Assembly (NCBI GenBank): GCA_950022655.1 | Contig: OX465589.1 | Coordinates: 27,085,626-27,149,625, forward strand | Length of the DNA stretch: 64,000 nt | Source: Alentia gelatinosa | Taxonomy: Eukaryota; Annelida; Polychaeta; Phyllodocida; Polynoidae | Direction: 5' to 3' | Shown here: positions 48,369-59,142 of the stretch, piece after piece | Position numbering within the stretch: position 1 is the first letter of the stretch | Layout: every line of letters starts with the position of its first letter | Notes under the pieces: model-generated | Seen by the model: only the letters and a program-made list of their open reading frames with translations | Database searches by the model: none | Told to the model about the DNA's origin: nothing | Made by a program: the position numbers and the translations under genes

Positions 48369-48667
48369 GGGACCTGTTTCAGTAGTTTTGTGACATGTCT
48401 AGATGGCGTCTGTGACACCATACAGACAGATCACAAGATTGCAGTCGATGACACACAGAGTTTCACTCACTTCTCTTAGGACTTAAGCAATGACACTTTC
48501 ACATGAGTAGGGGATACATATAATCTATAATTGTTCCAAATATGAAGAAGATTGGCCACTTCGACCTTCTGATATTTGCTAGACTTTTTCCGCTGTTGCT
48601 TGCACTGTTGGTGCCGCTGTTGATGTCTGTCCAGGCCTAATGTCACGAGACTACTGAAACAGGTCCC
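48369..48667. mobile_element. MITE, copy 2 of a pair
   Basis: TIRs GGGACCTGTTTCAGTAGTTT and the inverse ending at 48667. Same orientation as copy 1, 52 bp away. Shares GATGGCGTCT near the left end and TGTTGGTGCCGCT in the interior. Confidence 0.8.
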
Positions 48668-48914
48668 TGATCTGCAGGAGAATTCAGGAACAGGCATAAA
48701 TGAGGCATGGACATGGACCAGGGCATGACATGGACCAGGGCATGCCGCTTGATAAATGAAGCAGCAGTGTCAAAGGCTCTCTGGACTGTGTTCTACAGCC
48801 AAAAGACGTTTGTAAAGACAAGGCTAACCTGTTGACCTGCATCTTTCACCTTTTACTACAACGGCTCATGGATGATGTTCATATTAACTATGTAAATGTT
48901 CAACTCAAACATTG
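48668..48914. other. Short unique spacer
   Basis: GACATGGACCAGGGCATG is tandemly repeated at about 48708-48742. Nothing else seen. Confidence 0.5.
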
Positions 48915-49110
48915 CCTGGTAGTGGGGAGGAGAGTAAACTCAGTGGTTATAGCGGTGAACACGTAATTCCAAGGTTGTGCGTTAAAGTCTCACTGCAGCC
49001 ATCTTTCTATTTCATCCCCAACTGTGGTAGCCTTATTGCTACGTCGAAGGCCAGTCCTTCTCATACCATATATATGTGGTGTTGGGAATAAAAGAACTTT
49101 CACTTTGGTG
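48915..49110 (+). mobile_element. tRNA-derived SINE
   Basis: The head carries pol III control boxes: ACTCAGTGGTTATAGCGG (A box) and AGGTTGTGCGTTAAAGTCTC (B box, decayed), spaced as in a tRNA. An unrelated body follows (CCATCTTTCTATTTCATCCC) and an A-rich end GGGAATAAAAGAACTTTC. Non-coding and dependent on LINE machinery. Exact ends uncertain. Confidence 0.75.
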
Positions 49111-49793
49111 AATAAGCATTGGTGAGATTTCTCCTCAAATTCATCACATAGACTCGATCACCACCCCTTCGGTATATATCCAGTGAGAAACGCTGAACCT
49201 TTAATTCGTTCCTACATATACCTCAGTACCCCATACAAATTTTTTTTAAACTAAGAAACTGATTGGTTGACTTTGGGTTGAGCTTTCTATTGTATATGTT
49301 AGGTCCCACTTACGCCTAGCCAGTTCCATGCCATTAAAAACTGACACAAACACTTTGATGTCAGCTGATTTTTGCCTTTATCTGCTGCACCGTTATGTTC
49401 ATAACCATTTTGATAATAAATCGACATACTTATGAGGCAAGAATATCACCCTTTCGTTCCCATGGTAAGCATCATTTTGTCAAATCACGTGTCCCTCCGC
49501 TTAGGATGACTACCCGGTGTACTTATCAGGTGTCCATGCGTCGACTTGTGCTCAGTGTGTCTTAATATGTCACGCCAAGTCGGCCAGGTTCAATTACCAA
49601 TTGCATACTTATCATGGTCTATTGGAAATGCCTGATGGTATGGAATTCATTCCCCCTGAACGAAAATTCCCCAACTGTTTAACGTCCATCTCCTTCAGTT
49701 ACTTGTGTTACCTAATATTCAGAATCAAGACGCCGGAGTGTCCTCGACTCCACGAGAAGACGCCACGTAGATTGTTACCTCGTAATTTATCCA
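49111..49793. other. No gene recognised
   Basis: An open frame from 49517 has no recognisable domain. Confidence 0.4.
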
Positions 49794-50203
49794 TGCGCTG
49801 CGTCGTCTTTTTTTTGTCTTTTTTCTTTTTTTCAAAAAGCAGTTTATTGGCACTTCTCAAACCTACATGGAATTAATATTCAAAACAACAGAAAATTACC
49901 CATGTACAACATAAAAAGAAATTTCATAGCTGCTTGTCTTTTTGGAGGAAAAGAAAAAGACATACATAGATTACGGGATGGTTTTATCATTGGTAAAAAG
50001 AGAAAACCCTTTCGTAAACCACAACCTAAACCAAATTCATGAGAGGTTGGGATAGATCTTTTTACAAGGTGGAGGCAACTTTCCTCAATTTTACTGGACA
50101 GAACATTGTTGAGCATTACAGCTAGATACAACCAAACATTTCCAGGAGTGACAGATCACAATACAGAACACAATTTCATGTCACATTTGCGCTGCGTCGT
50201 CTT
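49794..50203 (-). mobile_element. Retroposed mRNA 3' end with target-site duplication
   Basis: A perfect 16-bp duplication TGCGCTGCGTCGTCTT flanks the insert (49794-49809 and 50188-50203). Read on the minus strand, the insert ends with an A-rich tail (complement of the T-rich 49807-49832), preceded by AATAAA at 49843-49848. That is the signature of an RNA copied by LINE machinery. The ~375-bp insert has a short minus frame (49880-50131) without recognisable domain, so it is a 5'-truncated copy of an unknown transcript's 3' end or of an unrecognised LINE. Confidence 0.8.
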
Positions 50204-50483
50204 GGTTTCCACCACTAAGAATGTCGAGATCAGAATCTACAGGCTGAGAATACTGCTTTCCGACAGCAGATAGAAGGAGATGTGGGCTCTGCGGTCTCCG
50301 ATTTGAGCGCCGATCCGTCTTACACCGGTAGGATTTTCCTGATAGGTTGATCTCTGGCCCCGCATGTAATATCAATTGATAAGAACATGTGAAATGCCAT
50401 TCAAACAAGGTACATGTGTATGTATTACAACTTCGCCAATATCTTGATACCGACGTGCAGTGGATGGCATCACTGAGAAACCT
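50204..50483. other. No gene seen
   Basis: Unique spacer between the retrocopy and the MITE. Confidence 0.5.
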
Positions 50484-50891
50484 TTAAGACGGGCGTCCAC
50501 CAACCATGACAAGGCTACGACAAGAGCTGACAAGAAAGTTCCTATCGGCGCCTTGTCGCATCCTTGTCGTGAGAAGGGGGGCTTTACGACAGCGTTGTCG
50601 GGGCGTGTCGTAGACGTTGCTGGTTCCCGTAAAAAAGGCGTCCATGGTCCCGACACACTACGACAGTGATATCGAGGAAACCACAACACTCCACAACAAG
50701 GGTCCAGTTGTGGCAAAAATCGAACATTTTCGATTTTGTCGGAACCTTGTCGGAAGGCCCCCGACAAGCTTCCAGTCGCAGCCTGTCATGGCCTTGGCTA
50801 CGACAAGCCTTCCAATCGTAGGTCTGTCGCGGACCTTGTCGGAAAGCCATTGTCGTAGCCTTGCCGTGGTTGGTGGACGCCCGCCTTGAAG
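50484..50891. mobile_element. GGCGTCCACC-family MITE, CGACAAG word
   Basis: Ends CTTTAAGACGGGCGTCCACC and, inverted, CTTCAAGGCGGGCGTCCACC, continuing inverted through CAACCA(T/C)G(A/G)CAAGGC. CGACAAG/CTTGTCG and CTACGAC are repeated about ten times in both orientations. It abuts the coding part of a LINE on its right. Confidence 0.85.
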
Positions 50892-51490
50892 GCCTATCTC
50901 TACGACGGTGCAACCCGGTTTGATGTGGACAAATGCCAACTATTGCAGAATCGAGCACTAAGGATTGTACAGGGTTATAGCCAACGGCGACAGAGGATAG
51001 ATGATCTACATGCAAAGTACCATATCGACTACTTAGATCGACGTAGGCAGATGCAGACTCTGTCGGTTATGTTCAAGTTATCAAAAGATCCAAAGTACGT
51101 AGACAGCAGGGTGCGTAGAACAAGAAGTGATGCATGTATAAGGTTTAAGATGGGGCGCATTAAAACCAGTAAGTATCAAAGATCGCCATATTACCGAGGT
51201 ACTAAACTGTGGGAAAGCTTGGATCACACCACACAACAAATAGTAACTAAAAAGGAGTTCAAAATGGTTGTAAAAAGGAAACTGTCAGTATATGAATGGT
51301 AACCGTTGTTGTTGTCCCCGTAATCTGAAAATGTGGTAACTTGAGCCTGTTATTTATTCATATTCATCTCATCCTGTATCCCTGTAAAATGATGCGAACA
51401 CATGAAGTACAACGCCTGATTGAACTTCCAGTGGAAGATCTGTCGCAATAGACAGAACTGGTCGTAATAAACACACACAAAAAAGAGAAA
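50892..51490 (+). pseudogene. CR1/jockey-group LINE 3' end
   Basis: About 135 codons to a stop at 51300. Reads YDGATRFDVDKCQLLQNRAL at the start, then the C-terminal module RRTRSD...KYQRSPYYRGTKLWESL, clearly homologous to the end of the LINE at 18477. The 3' UTR closes with AATAAACACACACAAAAAAG near 51470-51490, serving as signal and tail. RT and upstream parts are missing. The apparent ATG at 50886 is not the LINE's and lies in the MITE/LINE junction. Confidence 0.8.
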
Positions 51491-51509
51491 AAAGGCAAAG
51501 CCCCATACC

Positions 51510-52255
51510 CACTTCTACGACCCACGCTGGTGCACTATTGTAGACCTCCTCAACTCACGCCCACGCAAATGCTATTCGTAGCGCGTGGGGAGGTCTTTGG
51601 TAGTAGTAATTAGCCAGCGTCGTAAGCGGCGACGTAGAAACCTGACTAACTGTTCGATGAGCTCCACGATTCCGTCACGATTTTAATTTTTGCGTCGCGA
51701 GGTCTACCATAGCAAAAAATAAAAACCGGTAAATACTTTCCTCTATCTGCTTGAGGTAGCATATATAAAATCTGTTATAATCTAATAATGTATACATAAT
51801 AATACAATATTGTTTTTAGACTATACAGACTCAGTCCCAAGCTAAACCATGAAATGATTGATTTGAGTACCTTCATCTGATCAAATGACACCAAATTTAC
51901 TGTGAAGTATTTCCACTATAATACCCATCGGATCTATAAATATGATAATTTTCGGTCAATTATTTCCCATATAAGAGAGATTTTCCTGGCTGTATTCGTC
52001 CCAGATGGGCTACGACGGGCTACGATAATCAAACATGTTTAAATTTCATAGACATCCTACGATTAACGTTTTGGTGGTAGCGTGTCAAAACCCACCAAAA
52101 GGCAAGCCCCAACCTACCACGATGGTCTACGATATACTTCCCGATAGCTACGATTTGAAATGCCCAAATCGTGACCTATCGGGAGGTCCCCAATACTTTC
52201 AAATCGTGGACATGGTTTGAAATCGTAGAGCGTAGAAACGCCTTTGGAGGACCAA
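51510..52255. mobile_element. CTACGA-rich element(s), related to the GGCGTCCACC family
   Basis: AAAAGGCAAAGCCCCATACC then TTCTACGACCC at the left. A similar start, AAAAGGCAAGCCCCAACCTA, with GGTCTACGATATACTTCCCG lies at about 52098. CTACGA/TCGTAG words occur at both ends and the middle (51700-51980) is AT-rich. Boundaries are uncertain; possibly two nested copies. Confidence 0.5.
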
Positions 52256-55020
52256 AAACATAAACCATGGTCACCATTGCCTCCCAATTCAGTCGGTGTA
52301 TCAATTTTGATCTCAGGCAGAGTTTTAATAATGAAATATATTACAATTCTAGAAATATCTAATGAATATCCAAAATGATTACCACGTCATGCATTAAAAG
52401 GTGAATCTGATAAAAAAAAAAGACCCCTTTCATCTTATCCTGGCAGAAATATGATACTAAAAAAATCGACTAGGAATGATTAAGCTCATGTAAAAATGAG
52501 CTCACATGATATCACATTTCTACAAACCACAAAATGTCTTAGCTACCTCAGGCCTGCAGATCACCTGAAGGAAACAATATAATTGGTATATTGACATAAT
52601 GAGAAGTGAAGAGAGACACCTAGCAAAGACAGGAAGAAAGGTTATGATGGATGGAGAGGAGCATAATCGGCTTCTCAACACTTCTGGTCGTCACCTGAGT
52701 TGAACCTCTCTGCATGCTTCAATTGACATTTTTCCAGAGGCCAGTGTCACGCCTTATCTACTTGCTTATGCAATGCCTGCAGTCAAAGAAACACCTAACA
52801 ACCTATTCTGTAGCATTGGATGCCTGAATCTATGTGTGTAATACGTTTGTAATATCAGCTTGGTTTATCTCTGGGGAATTTACAGTGGCTGCATCGTATG
52901 TTATGGTATTTCAGCTCCAATTCAATGGGTTACACATGGATATTTCCCCAGTAATAATTCAGATATGATTTAGATAAGACAGGAATACCACAGGTGTCTG
53001 CACAACAACACATTAGCAGGCTTGGCCATCATATGCCAACCTTTATCTATGAAAGAAACCGAAACAGTATATATCATTTCTAATACGAACACCAAATAAC
53101 TGTCAGAGTCCTATGACCTGTGGACCTATAATGAAAAGGACATGATATCAAAACTATGACTATGGTTGACGTATGTATTCTACATGTACTGCACCTGTAT
53201 TGTGTTGTCTGTTGCAAATGGTTGGATTTTTTCCTTTGACTGGTACGTGGAAGAACACCACATGGTGAATGTACATTGTCACTTACTGAATAAAAAAAAG
53301 ATAAATAAAAAAAAGTTAAGACAGACCAGACTAGTTACTGCAATGCCATAGTTTGTTCCAGCTTTCATATATTTAAAAATAACCAAGTCTTGCAATCACA
53401 ACAACCGTTCACACTCTAGGTGTGATTGTTGAATGTCTTCACAGGCATGAGGCCCGGCTCGACCGTAATTGTCAGAGCGGCCGCGTAACTAGACAGTGCA
53501 CCGTTAGGTGGCGCTTAACAGCATCAACTGTATTACTGACGGCTTCAATAAGTGAAAGATGGCCAAGTGCTCTGACTGTGAGTACACACACAAGCCTCTC
53601 ATGGCCTGTCGCATCGTTAGTTTTTGTTCAAGCAAAGTCAAAGTGCTTATAGCCGCTGTAAAATAATAGGAAGATGTTTGTTCATTTTTTAGACATGGGC
53701 ATGGACGCAATTAGTGCAGATAACATTGTATCTTTGAGGGAGGACACAGGGGAAAAAGGCGACTATGATACAAAGGGTGGTGATGGTGTTTAGATAACCT
53801 ATCTAGGGCCGAAGGAGAAAAAGACGGAAGGCTTTAGGAAAGCACTTACAAACTGAACCATCCACTGGATTTATCAAATACTTTATTCTATAAATTGAAG
53901 CATGACGCTCCACCAGTGGACGATAGGCTTCAGCGGTCAGCGGGGGGCACAGGCTCCAACTAAGAGGGGTAGGGAGAGATTGCCGAGGGATTGAGAGAAC
54001 CATCGATTTACATGAAATTTACATTTGTCAACAAATGTCCTTATTTTCTTTAACACCAAAGCATTGTGTAACATTGTTCTTTTTTTTTTGTAAAAGTGTC
54101 TGAACATTGTCAACGACTGGTTCTAACAAAGACACAGATAATTGTTGTGGTGGACATAGTCCGGCTTTGTAGTTGTAAATGCTTGTGCTTGGAATAGTCT
54201 CAATCGTTCTATCAGAAGGATTGAGGATTATAACCAATTCAAGATAGCAGTAAAAAAAGAAACTCTCCGTAATTTGTTATATCTATAACTTACCCTGTAA
54301 ACCGATTTTACTGTAACTACACCTTTGCCCTGTTCGGCCTAGCCAGTGATGTTTATTACCCTAATGTTCGTATACTCATTCTAATATTATATAATATACT
54401 CATTTGAAAGGTATTTCCTGGAACTGTGATAAAAACTATAATTACCTTCACATAACGGAAGCTTCTATGAAAATGTACTGTTTCTACCATGTAACAACCA
54501 AATGAACAGGAATATGAACTTATGGGATGGTGAAATCACCATACTCTATCTTTAATGGACTGAAAAACTGTAATCCAGCAGCTTATGAAGCTGCTACCTC
54601 GATGTTTGTATTATTAATCAACAACACGTGACAGGAGTCACAAGCTACTTCTTATTAATGGAAATGTTTGTATATTATGGGTGTGCCAACATACTGTAAG
54701 GACACTCATACCGGCGCAAGCTGCAGTCCTTGCAGTGTGAATACGCTAATGAAAAAAAACACCTGACCGTGCACATAGAGACCTGGGGAAAATTAAAATG
54801 TTTGCTCTTGTAGTTATAAGTTCTTTCACCAAATGATATGAAAAATATCCTCCTGCCTAAAAATCGGGCCCCGATTTTCGCCGATTTCACCGACTTTCAT
54901 TGAATTTTTTTTAAATTAAAAAGAAAATGTTCGTGGTCGCGTTTCGATACGGATCACATCTTCGTCCCATACTGTAATGTTCTTTCACCAAATGGCTGCA
55001 TCTGTCGCCTGATGACGCGC
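52256..55020. other. No gene seen
   Basis: Open frames are short and unsupported. GGTGGCGCTTAAC near 53510 is isolated. No long repeats recognised. Confidence 0.45.
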
Positions 55021-55022
55021 CT

Positions 55023-55232
55023 TGACATTCGTTGAAGGTGTGGGGTGCGTTTTGACATTCGTTGAAGGTGTGGGAAGCGTTTTGGCACTACTTCAAGATG
55101 TGGGTTGTGTTTTGACATTCGTTGAGGGTGTGGGTTGCGTTTTGACATTCGTTGAAGGTGTGGTGTGTGTTTTGGCACTACTTCAAGGTGTGGGATGTGT
55201 TTTGACATTCGTTGAAGGTGTGGGGTGTGTGA
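55023..55232 (+). repeat. 30-bp minisatellite, seven units
   Basis: Units start at 55023, 55053, 55083, 55113, 55143, 55173 and 55203. Five are of the type TGACATTCGTTGAAGGTGTG and two (third and sixth) TGGCACTACTTCAAG(A/G)TGTG. The 30-bp period keeps every frame open, so ORFs on both strands are by-products unless shown otherwise. A decayed eighth unit may follow. Confidence 0.95.
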
Positions 55233-57697
55233 CATACGCAGAACATGTGAGGGACCTGAGGACCACATCCTTTTGGGAAATTGAAAGCTGGGCAGGGGGT
55301 GTTTCCATACCTGGACTGAGGATTCTTGTGAAATGCCGTGCAACATGGGGCGAGCAGGTTATTTCCTACATTTGCCTTGTCGCAGAACATGACCCATCGA
55401 GTTGAAGAAGTGCTCGGCCTGTCCTTCAGGCACATTGTCATGGGAGGCCATGTCCACCATGCGCCTGTCCCTTGGGTGAACCATGAAAGCTGCCGACGTC
55501 TGGCAGGTCTGGGGGTCGCCGTGTACCATTACCTCGTGCCTGTACGTTTGCAGGACTGGTCTGTTGCTTTTCTGCTTGGATAAAAAGCATCTTCTCAAAT
55601 ACTCGTACCCTGCGTCAGAATTGATCCTAAAAAAGTAAGAATTAGAGAGTCCGCCTCGTCTACTCAGAATTGTTCCTAATCCAGTATTCTATATATTATA
55701 GGGGGCATCAGCCGGTTGGGAGTGATTAGTAATGTTTCCCAGACCTGCCGTGCGTGCCTCTCTCCCTGTAGCCGCCACGGTCGTGATGGCTATAATGGCA
55801 TCTTTCAAGATGGGCTTTCAATACCATGGTTTCTCGCTTCGTGCAGCTTGCTCCTCAGCCTGAAAGGATTCCTTGGTAGGATTGAGATTTCTTAGATAGC
55901 TTTTATTCGACTTCTGGGTGTTTTTTGAGAGTCAGCGTTATCAAGAGTTCATATTTATAAGGAGCCAAAGTGAGCCCGCTAAACTGCAGATATCTGAGAT
56001 CAAAACACAACTTCTGGAGCCCAGAGAGGACAGGCTCAGTGCAAAGGCGATGGTGGGCTGAGGCTAGAATCTCGTTTTTGGTTCCATTTGCCACTATTGA
56101 AGTGTACTTTATTATAATCTTCTTTGAATAAGTTTGTCTTGAAGCAATGTTAAGTTGTTTGGTTGTTGAGTGAATTAGAAACATACATTTAAAAGAAGAC
56201 TGGGGCATATAATCTCAAACCTATATAGTCAAAGTACTGAGCGTCGGAAATGATGTTTTAACCACGGGTATCTTGCTGTGTTAGTTGCCTCACTTTTGTT
56301 TCCGATGGGAGCTGTTTACATGATTGAGTCCCAGGAAGAAGCCGGTCACGTTGAACATAGACAGGTTACAAGCGTTGCCGGGTTTGGGAACCAGTTCATT
56401 CACATTCCATAACATGTTATTAGTTCAGCTTGAGGGTTTTTGAAAGATTTTATTATCTTCTGTAATGCTATGGATCGCCCGCAGATACTTTTGTACATTC
56501 CACATCCCGAGTCCAGCTTGTTCCCTTGTTGGTTTTATAATAAAAACTGCTCAAATTAGATTGGTTTTTCCATGGTCTAACAAATGGCATATTACAAAGA
56601 AATAACATTGGTCTCCCCCCCCCCCCCATGTACATAGATCTCAATAAACAGACAGTTGCATAAAGAAGGGCGACTGTGCATTTAATTATTTTCTCAGATT
56701 CCAAACCGTGTCTACAGGCCATCAAAGAAACTCTATCATCCAAGCATTACGACAACTTTGAAAATAAATCAAAAGTTCAAATGAGTCAAAGCACTGCCCT
56801 TTGCCAAAGCCTTCTCTCCAGCGGCCCTCATTTTTCATATCTCACATTATAGTTCATAGATACTCCCACTGCGAGGTCCGGAAATGCCATTCTAGCCAAT
56901 CATATTTTATGCTCTTTATTAATCTCTGTCCGGTACGAACGTACTCATTACGGTTGTGTATGCTGTGATCTTTCCTGGCCTTGAGTCTAGCCAGGATTAG
57001 AATAACGTCGGACAGTATGAGCAATATGCCATCAATATTCCAGCTATCCTATGAAATAGCCTAAATTAAATGCCTCGTATTTGAAGTTAGATCTAACACT
57101 TTAGATGGCCTACCCATCTGCCTAATACAATGGTCTTGGAAGCAGTTCCTGTAGTTATATGTTGAACGAGTTAGTGAGGACTGGAGGGTATAGGGACATA
57201 GGCACGAGGGAGCAGAAGCGAAGATTTAAAGCTATTTAATGACTAATTGGACATTGTCATAATACATGATATTTGATGATTATTGGAGGTATAAAATACT
57301 GATAAAGATGAATAATATACAATATGCCGAAATCCTTAGTCCAATATTTTTAGAGGGAATTAGCAGGTGGATAAACAAATGGCCACATGCTATTTACCGA
57401 TCGGATTCTTGGTTTGGCAGTATCAATTAACTTCCATTTGATTTAACAAATTGGACTTTAAACTATCATAAAAAACAAAACAAACAAACAAATCTACTGT
57501 ATCAATTAAACTAATAGAGATTTCTGCTATAGCTGACTTGGATGTTATCAGCATGTGAGTTATCATCTCTCCGATTGACGGCAAAAATCATGTTTATGTA
57601 ATTAACTGTCTGTTCCCTTACACAACCAAACCATCCGTACCTATACCCTACTGAAAGGCTCTCAACGGGGCCTGCGTATTACATCCATTGGTTTAAT
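55233..57697. other. No gene recognised
   Basis: 55260-55600 is GC-richer with open frames on both strands but no family. A C-run lies near 56617. Otherwise unique AT-rich sequence. Confidence 0.4.
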
Positions 57698-57846
57698 GAC
57701 CAAAAACTCGTCGGAGGCGTTTGGTAAATTTTATTACCGATAAATGGAAGTATAACAGAACAGTATCACACAGTATAAAATACATGCCCAGAATGATCGA
57801 AGGACTCAAACTGGTATAAACGGTATAATGTCAGAAAATTTGATAC
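57698..57846 (-). repeat. Ngaro-type split repeat B2
   Basis: Matches B1 with few differences: GACCAAAAACT(C/T)GTCGGAGG at the left through AATGTCAGAAAATTTGATAC. Confidence 0.9.
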
Positions 57847-57887
57847 TTCATAGTTCATAGTAGAAAAACTGTGGGGTGGGTGGGAGG

Positions 57888-58054
57888 AAAAATGTTCAAA
57901 GGAGTCTTTGATGAGCGTGCGGCATGACGTCACAACGGCCGCGATACGCCAGATGGCGCTGTATTCGTGAAGCGCGGGATGCGTCTCGTAAGCGCTAGAT
58001 GGCGCCACTCCGTCCTCCTCGGATGTCCATTAAACCTCCTCAGTCTGTCACAAT
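57888..58054 (-). repeat. Ngaro-type split repeat A2
   Basis: Copy of A1. Contains TGACGTCA (CRE-type palindrome) and two CTCF-like boxes, GCCAGATGGCGC and GCTAGATGGCGCC. Confidence 0.9.
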
Positions 58055-58203
58055 GACCAAAAACTTGTCGGAGGCGTTTGGTAAATTTTATTACCGATAA
58101 ATGGAAGTATGACAGAACAGTATCACACAGTATAAAATACATGCCCAGAATGATCAAAGGACTCAAACTGGTATAAACGGTATAATGTCAGAAAATTTGA
58201 TAC
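58055..58203 (-). repeat. Ngaro-type split repeat B1
   Basis: Directly joined to A2 with no spacer. Lies just after the recombinase stop. Confidence 0.9.
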
Positions 58204-58224
58204 CAAGCTGAAAGTCTGAAAACA

Positions 58225-59109
58225 TTATACAAGGTAGGGTGCCATGGCTGCCGAAGATGACCAGGTGCCGCGACGCTGTAAGTCTGCGGGCGGCATGCCA
58301 TGGGAATGGAAAAATTGAGCCCCCCCACTACGGAACAAGTGAGGAGTCACCTCATCCGCGTGGGGAAAACCGGCTCGTTGCAAGAGGCAACGAACGACCG
58401 CGGTAAACTGAGAGGCCGAAAACGGCTCCGCCGGTCGTAGCAGGAACATGGGGTCTAACGGCCGCGCCGGGGCGGCCGCTATATAAGATCTCCATGCCCT
58501 GACTGGGCATAATGCCCTGTCATCAGATGGCTCCAAGATAATAACGGCCGGAGGGCGGCCGGGTCCTATGGTTTTAGCTGACCGTACAGTGAGAGCTAAA
58601 CGGCCGTCCTGGAGTACCGCGTCGGCGCGCAAAAGCTTGTGTGAAGGTTGGCGCCTCCCCGGAGGTGGTGCGAAGAGATTGGAAGTGCGGAGGAGGGAGA
58701 AAAAAGCGACGAGCGTCATGGCCCTGACGAGAACCCCGGTCGTGAGGGATGCCGCCTGGTTGGCGATCGACGACAACACATCCACGGTGATGGGGGGGGC
58801 GCGGCGTAGGATGTGCGCTGACTGCAGACCCGTTCCGCGCAGCACGGCCGCGGCCTGCCGTGAGTCGAAAGCGCTGGCGTCTCCTCCATGGTCCGAGAGC
58901 CAAGCGCGGGCGCCGGAGATGGCGTTCCTGACGGCCCCAGGCAAGGAGAGGGTATCCGCCAGATGCTGGATGTACAGGCATGCCTCCAGGACCGTAGGAC
59001 GGAGGATGACCGCGGCGTGTCCGGCGGCGAAGCGGAGATACCTCCGCGCTTGCACCTCCTTGTTCCTGTGTGTGGCGGGTGCAAGCGCGGCGTCGTGGGA
59101 GGCCCTCAT
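58225..59109 (-). CDS. Tyrosine recombinase of the Ngaro-type element
   Basis: 294 residues from ATG at 59109. It catalyses integration of the circular DNA intermediate by strand exchange. The N-terminal SAM-like part starts ATHRNKEVQARRYLRFAAG. The catalytic set is visible: Arg141 (FFSLLRTSNL), a Lys candidate at 179 (SAKT), the H257-x-x-R260 pair (TPHLFRSGGAQ), Trp283 in GTWSSSAAMAPY, and the nucleophile Tyr292 three residues from the end. All are kept and the frame is intact. It is a separate frame from the preceding RT, with a stop between them, as in several Ngaro elements. B1 follows 22 bp after the stop. Opposite-strand frames here are GC-driven. Confidence 0.9.
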   Translation of the reverse strand: MRASHDAALAPATHRNKEVQARRYLRFAAGHAAVILRPTVLEACLYIQHLADTLSLPGAVRNAISGARAWLSDHGGDASAFDSRQAAAVLRGTGLQSAHILRRAPPITVDVLSSIANQAASLTTGVLVRAMTLVAFFSLLRTSNLFAPPPGRRQPSHKLLRADAVLQDGRLALTVRSAKTIGPGRPPAVIILEPSDDRALCPVRAWRSYIAAAPARPLDPMFLLRPAEPFSASQFTAVVRCLLQRAGFPHADEVTPHLFRSGGAQFFHSHGMPPADLQRRGTWSSSAAMAPYLV

Positions 59110-59142
59110 CCGGGCGTGTAGATCGAGAGGTGTGCCTGCAAA

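Noticed and set aside
54954..55405. Repetitive proteins on both strands over the minisatellite
   Set aside because: Frames follow from the 30-bp period; no start context or transcript evidence.
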